Source: Verrucomicrobia bacterium UBA1263
GTDB taxonomy: Bacteria; Verrucomicrobiota; Verrucomicrobiia; Limisphaerales; UBA1412
NCBI GenBank assembly: GCA_002308515.1
Contig: DBVN01000002.1
Coordinates: forward strand, 4,331-21,336
DNA: 17,006 nt
Reading direction: 5' to 3'
Every line of letters starts with the position of its first letter. The first letter of the stretch is position 1. Shown here piece after piece: positions 14,260 to 17,006 of the stretch. The position numbers were made by a program, and so were the translations under genes. The notes under the pieces were generated by a model. The model had not been told where the DNA came from. It did no database searches and worked only from the letters and a program-made list of their open reading frames with translations.

Positions 14260-16926
14260 ATGAAAAAAACTTTGATTTTTTTGACCCTGCTGAGCGCGGG
14301 ACTGTTGAGCGCGAACGCCGCGGAATTCTTTGTTTCCCCCAAGGGCAATGATGAAAATCCCGGTACCGCGAAGGCACCGTTTGCTACCTTTACCCGTGCC
14401 CAGAAGGCCGTTCGGGATGCCCGCGCGGCGAGTCCCGATGAAGGGGCAACAGTCACTTTCCGTTCGGGACTTTATTCCTTGGATGAGGAAATGTCATTCC
14501 TGCCGCAGGATTCGGGAGCGTCCGCTGAAGCTCCTGTGCGCTATGTCGCCGAGCGCGGCGGAAAAGTGATCCTGAGCGGCGGAGCGGTGATCCGGGATGT
14601 CCAATGGCAGAAAGATGAATGGATGCCCGGTGTCTGGAAGACCCGTCTGGAGCTGAAAAACGGCCAGCGTTTTGAACAGCTGTGGGTGAACGGGGAACGC
14701 GCGGTGCGTGCCCGTACACCGAATGACTGGTGCTTTGCCCGGCTGCAGGGAGTGCATGAAAGCGCGCTGGAGGGGAATCCTCAGCGGCGTCTGCATACGT
14801 TCAATATCACGCCCGATATCATGGAAACGCTCACGGGACTTTCTCAGCAAGAGATGAAAGATACTCAGATCCAGGTCTATCATAAATGGGATACGACCCG
14901 CGAATGGCTGAAAGGCATAGATGCCGCCCATGGGATCCTGACCACGACCGGCAGAGAGATGGCTAAGCACAATTCCATGACCCGTGATTGTTTGTACTTT
15001 TTGGAGAATTACAAGCAGGCGTTGGACGCGCCGGGCGAGTGGTTCCTGGATCGGGAAGGCTGGCTTTATTACTATCCGCGAAAAGGTGAAAACATCCATA
15101 AGGCTGAATTCATTTATCCGCGTCTGGAACATCTGCTGAATGTCTCCGGCAGTAAAGGGGATCAGCGGGTACGGTTCCTGGAGTTCGACGGCATCCAGTT
15201 CATGCACACGGAGTATCATATCCCGGCTGAAGGGGTGCCTCCGATGCAGGCGGCTATGAATTGCAGTGAGGCGACCGTCCTGTTGAACAGCGCGGAGAAT
15301 GTGGTTTTCAAGAACTGCGCCGTGGAACACACAGGCAATATCGGCATCTGGTTCCAGAATGATTGCCATCACTGCGTTTTCGATACCGGGAGGATCTTCG
15401 ATGTCGGCGCGACCGGAGTCCGCATCGGAGAAACCTCGAATCGTCCCGTTTCGGAACGGACGGGTTTTATCACTGTCAACAACAGTATCATCCAGCACGG
15501 TGGCCGTCTCCATCCTTCGGCGATCGGTGTCTGGATCGGTCAAAGCTCGGACAATCAGATCACACATAATGAAATATCGGATTTCTTCTACACGGGAGTT
15601 TCTATCGGCTGGGTATGGGGCTACGCGGAAAGCGGCTCGCAGCGGAATCTCGTGGAGTATAATCATATCCACCATCTGGGCTACAAGATCCTGAGCGATA
15701 TGGGCGGTATTTACACGCTGGGCTATTCCGGCGGAACGATCCTGCGCGGCAATGTGATCCATGATGTCTATTCCAGCAACTACGGCGGCTGGGGACTTTA
15801 CCCGGACGAAGGGACTACCGATATGCTTTTGGAAAACAATCTGGTTTACAATACCAAGGACGGCGGTTTCCATCAGCACTATGGACGGGAGAATATCGCC
15901 CGCAACAATATCTTTGCCTTCAGTGATGAAGGTCAGGTGGCGGTGACACGCAAGGAAGATCATACCTCCTTTACCTTCGAGCATAACATCGTGATCTTTG
16001 ATAAAGGCAAGCTGCTGGGCTACGGCGGCTGGGCGGCTGGTGCCAAGGTCAACATTGATCACAACCTGTACTGGAATATTGACGGCGCGCCAATAGATTT
16101 TGCCGGTAAGACATTCGAGGAATGGAAGACCGCCGGTCATGATGAGCATTCATTGATAGCGGATCCGCTGTTCAAAGATGCCCGCCGGAGAGATTTCCAT
16201 TTGAAGAAGGGGTCTCCTGCGGAGAAGATCGGTTTCAAGCCGTTTGATTTCAGTCAGGCAGGCGTTCAGGGCAGCGCCAAGTGGAAAGCGCTGGCCAAGT
16301 CATTGAAGTATCCCGGCTTCGGTCAGGTCAAGGAGCTGCCGCCGATCGAATTTTCGGAAGATTTTGAGCAGCCGGAGCAGGGTCTGTTCATGCAAGTGGC
16401 GGCTTTTAACGTAGAAGGCCATCAAGAGGCAATCGCCCGTACAGAGGAAAGCGCGGTCAGCGGTCAGTTTTCGCTGAAAGTGCAGGATGACCCGGATATG
16501 CAGTTCTCTTATGATCCGCATCTTTACTTTGATCCGGGCTATACAGAGGGAACACTGCGCCTGTCCTATAAGATCCGTTTGGAAAAGGGAGTCGTGGCTC
16601 ATTGTGAAGTCCGCTCAGAAGGGCATCCGTATTTGATCGGTCCCAGTGTCTGTTTCCGGGACGGCGGGGCTGTTGTTCGTGGAGAGAAAATATGTGATCT
16701 GCCGGAAAATGAGTGGATCGGCGTGGAGATCAGCGCCCGCATGGGAGACAAAGCCAATGGTCAATGGAGAATGAAATTGATCCTGCCCGGCGGCACTACT
16801 CATGAGTTCAACGATCTGGCCTGCGATCCGAAATGGAACCGTGCCCGCTGGATCGGATTCTGCGCGTTGGAAAAAACACAGTCCGCTTTTTATCTGGACG
16901 ATCTGAAGGTCAGTTGTGAGCGTTGA
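14260..16926 (+). CDS. Secreted parallel beta-helix glycosidase, GH141-like
   Basis: An 888-residue protein with a clear signal peptide (MKKTLIFLTLLSAGLLSANA, cleavage near residue 20-21). FFVSPKGNDENPGTAKAPF follows, the usual opening of extracellular right-handed beta-helix proteins. The helix region spans about 25-670 and carries repeated N-N-x-I/V rungs (for example ENNLVYN and RNNIFAF). The segment DMGGIYTLG (Asp480), GGWGLYPDEG (Asp516, Glu517) and GGFHQHYG (His538, His540) resembles GH141 enzymes, which include an alpha-L-fucosidase acting on rhamnogalacturonan II and a xylanase; two Asp residues are catalytic in that family. Residues about 690-888 form a jelly-roll-like C-terminal domain ending in FYLDDLKV, possibly carbohydrate binding. 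It starts 11 nt after mtnP with no clear ribosome site. The beta-helix fold is confident; the GH141 assignment and substrate are less so. Confidence 0.8.
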   Translation: MKKTLIFLTLLSAGLLSANAAEFFVSPKGNDENPGTAKAPFATFTRAQKAVRDARAASPDEGATVTFRSGLYSLDEEMSFLPQDSGASAEAPVRYVAERGGKVILSGGAVIRDVQWQKDEWMPGVWKTRLELKNGQRFEQLWVNGERAVRARTPNDWCFARLQGVHESALEGNPQRRLHTFNITPDIMETLTGLSQQEMKDTQIQVYHKWDTTREWLKGIDAAHGILTTTGREMAKHNSMTRDCLYFLENYKQALDAPGEWFLDREGWLYYYPRKGENIHKAEFIYPRLEHLLNVSGSKGDQRVRFLEFDGIQFMHTEYHIPAEGVPPMQAAMNCSEATVLLNSAENVVFKNCAVEHTGNIGIWFQNDCHHCVFDTGRIFDVGATGVRIGETSNRPVSERTGFITVNNSIIQHGGRLHPSAIGVWIGQSSDNQITHNEISDFFYTGVSIGWVWGYAESGSQRNLVEYNHIHHLGYKILSDMGGIYTLGYSGGTILRGNVIHDVYSSNYGGWGLYPDEGTTDMLLENNLVYNTKDGGFHQHYGRENIARNNIFAFSDEGQVAVTRKEDHTSFTFEHNIVIFDKGKLLGYGGWAAGAKVNIDHNLYWNIDGAPIDFAGKTFEEWKTAGHDEHSLIADPLFKDARRRDFHLKKGSPAEKIGFKPFDFSQAGVQGSAKWKALAKSLKYPGFGQVKELPPIEFSEDFEQPEQGLFMQVAAFNVEGHQEAIARTEESAVSGQFSLKVQDDPDMQFSYDPHLYFDPGYTEGTLRLSYKIRLEKGVVAHCEVRSEGHPYLIGPSVCFRDGGAVVRGEKICDLPENEWIGVEISARMGDKANGQWRMKLILPGGTTHEFNDLACDPKWNRARWIGFCALEKTQSAFYLDDLKVSCER

Positions 16927-16927
16927 C

Positions 16928-17006
16928 ATGAAGCGGCGTGAGTTTTTGAAAGCGTCCGGCGGCGCGGCCTTGCTGGGACTGCTGGGTGCGCTGCCGGTAT
17001 CGGCGT
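16928..17006 (+). CDS. N-terminus of a Tat-exported protein, cut by the window end
   Basis: Only 26 codons are visible, beginning MKRREFLKASGGAALLGLLG and continuing through ALPVSA. KRREFLK is a clear twin-arginine motif, followed by a hydrophobic segment and an Ala-x-Ala-like cleavage region, so the mature protein is exported folded by the Tat system. The ATG is 1 nt after the stop of the beta-helix enzyme, suggesting translational coupling. In this setting sulfatases, oxidoreductases and glycoside hydrolases are common, but the visible part cannot tell which it is. Confidence 0.8.
   Translation, partial: MKRREFLKASGGAALLGLLGALPVSA

Noticed and set aside
14494..16149. 551-codon - strand ORF inside the beta-helix gene
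   Set aside because: It is an antisense shadow of a GC-rich coding frame whose + strand product has a signal peptide and clear family motifs.

Overview
The window reads as a chromosomal segment of a saccharolytic Gram-negative bacterium. The best guess is the Lentisphaerota/Verrucomicrobiota (PVC) branch, because it combines a long TPR protein, a GH97 enzyme, a GH141-like beta-helix enzyme, a Tat-exported protein and a cluster of uncharacterised envelope proteins. This placement is inferred from gene content only. Most of the window is moderately GC-rich and lies on the + strand.

Left part (1-5373): a compact + strand run of a 5'-truncated TPR-repeat protein, 3-dehydroquinate synthase (aroB) and a two-domain (R)-citramalate synthase (cimA). 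The gaps are 1 and 4 nt, so it is probably one operon linking shikimate and isoleucine precursor synthesis to a structural TPR protein. A flavin-reductase-like gene converges on cimA from the - strand (5385-5930).

Middle (6024-10173): a secreted retaining-type GH97 alpha-glycosidase overlaps by 8 bp a two-TM protein that resembles DUF4230. After a 162-nt spacer containing a tiny, well-primed leader-like ORF comes an orphan HlyD-type membrane fusion protein, closed by a clear intrinsic terminator (10141-10173).

AT-rich island (about 10174-13348): composition drops sharply and all four genes lie on the - strand. Three form a probable operon: a secreted protein with a C-terminal membrane anchor, a six-cysteine exported small protein, and a MauE/DoxX-like membrane protein with a Cys-Asn-Cys motif. 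The fourth encodes a small acidic protein. Between them lies a previously unlabelled 245-bp miniature transposable element (12373-12617) with perfect 18-bp terminal inverted repeats and a perfect 9-bp target duplication. A 22-bp direct repeat follows the stop codons of two of the island genes. The island looks horizontally acquired or recombination-prone, and it holds the most interesting material in the window.

Right part (13385-17006): GC-rich + strand sequence resumes with S-methyl-5'-thioadenosine phosphorylase (mtnP), a large secreted parallel beta-helix glycosidase resembling GH141, and, one base later, the start of a Tat-signal protein cut by the window end.

No tRNA, rRNA or CRISPR array was seen. 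Family names come from reading motifs by eye, without database searches.
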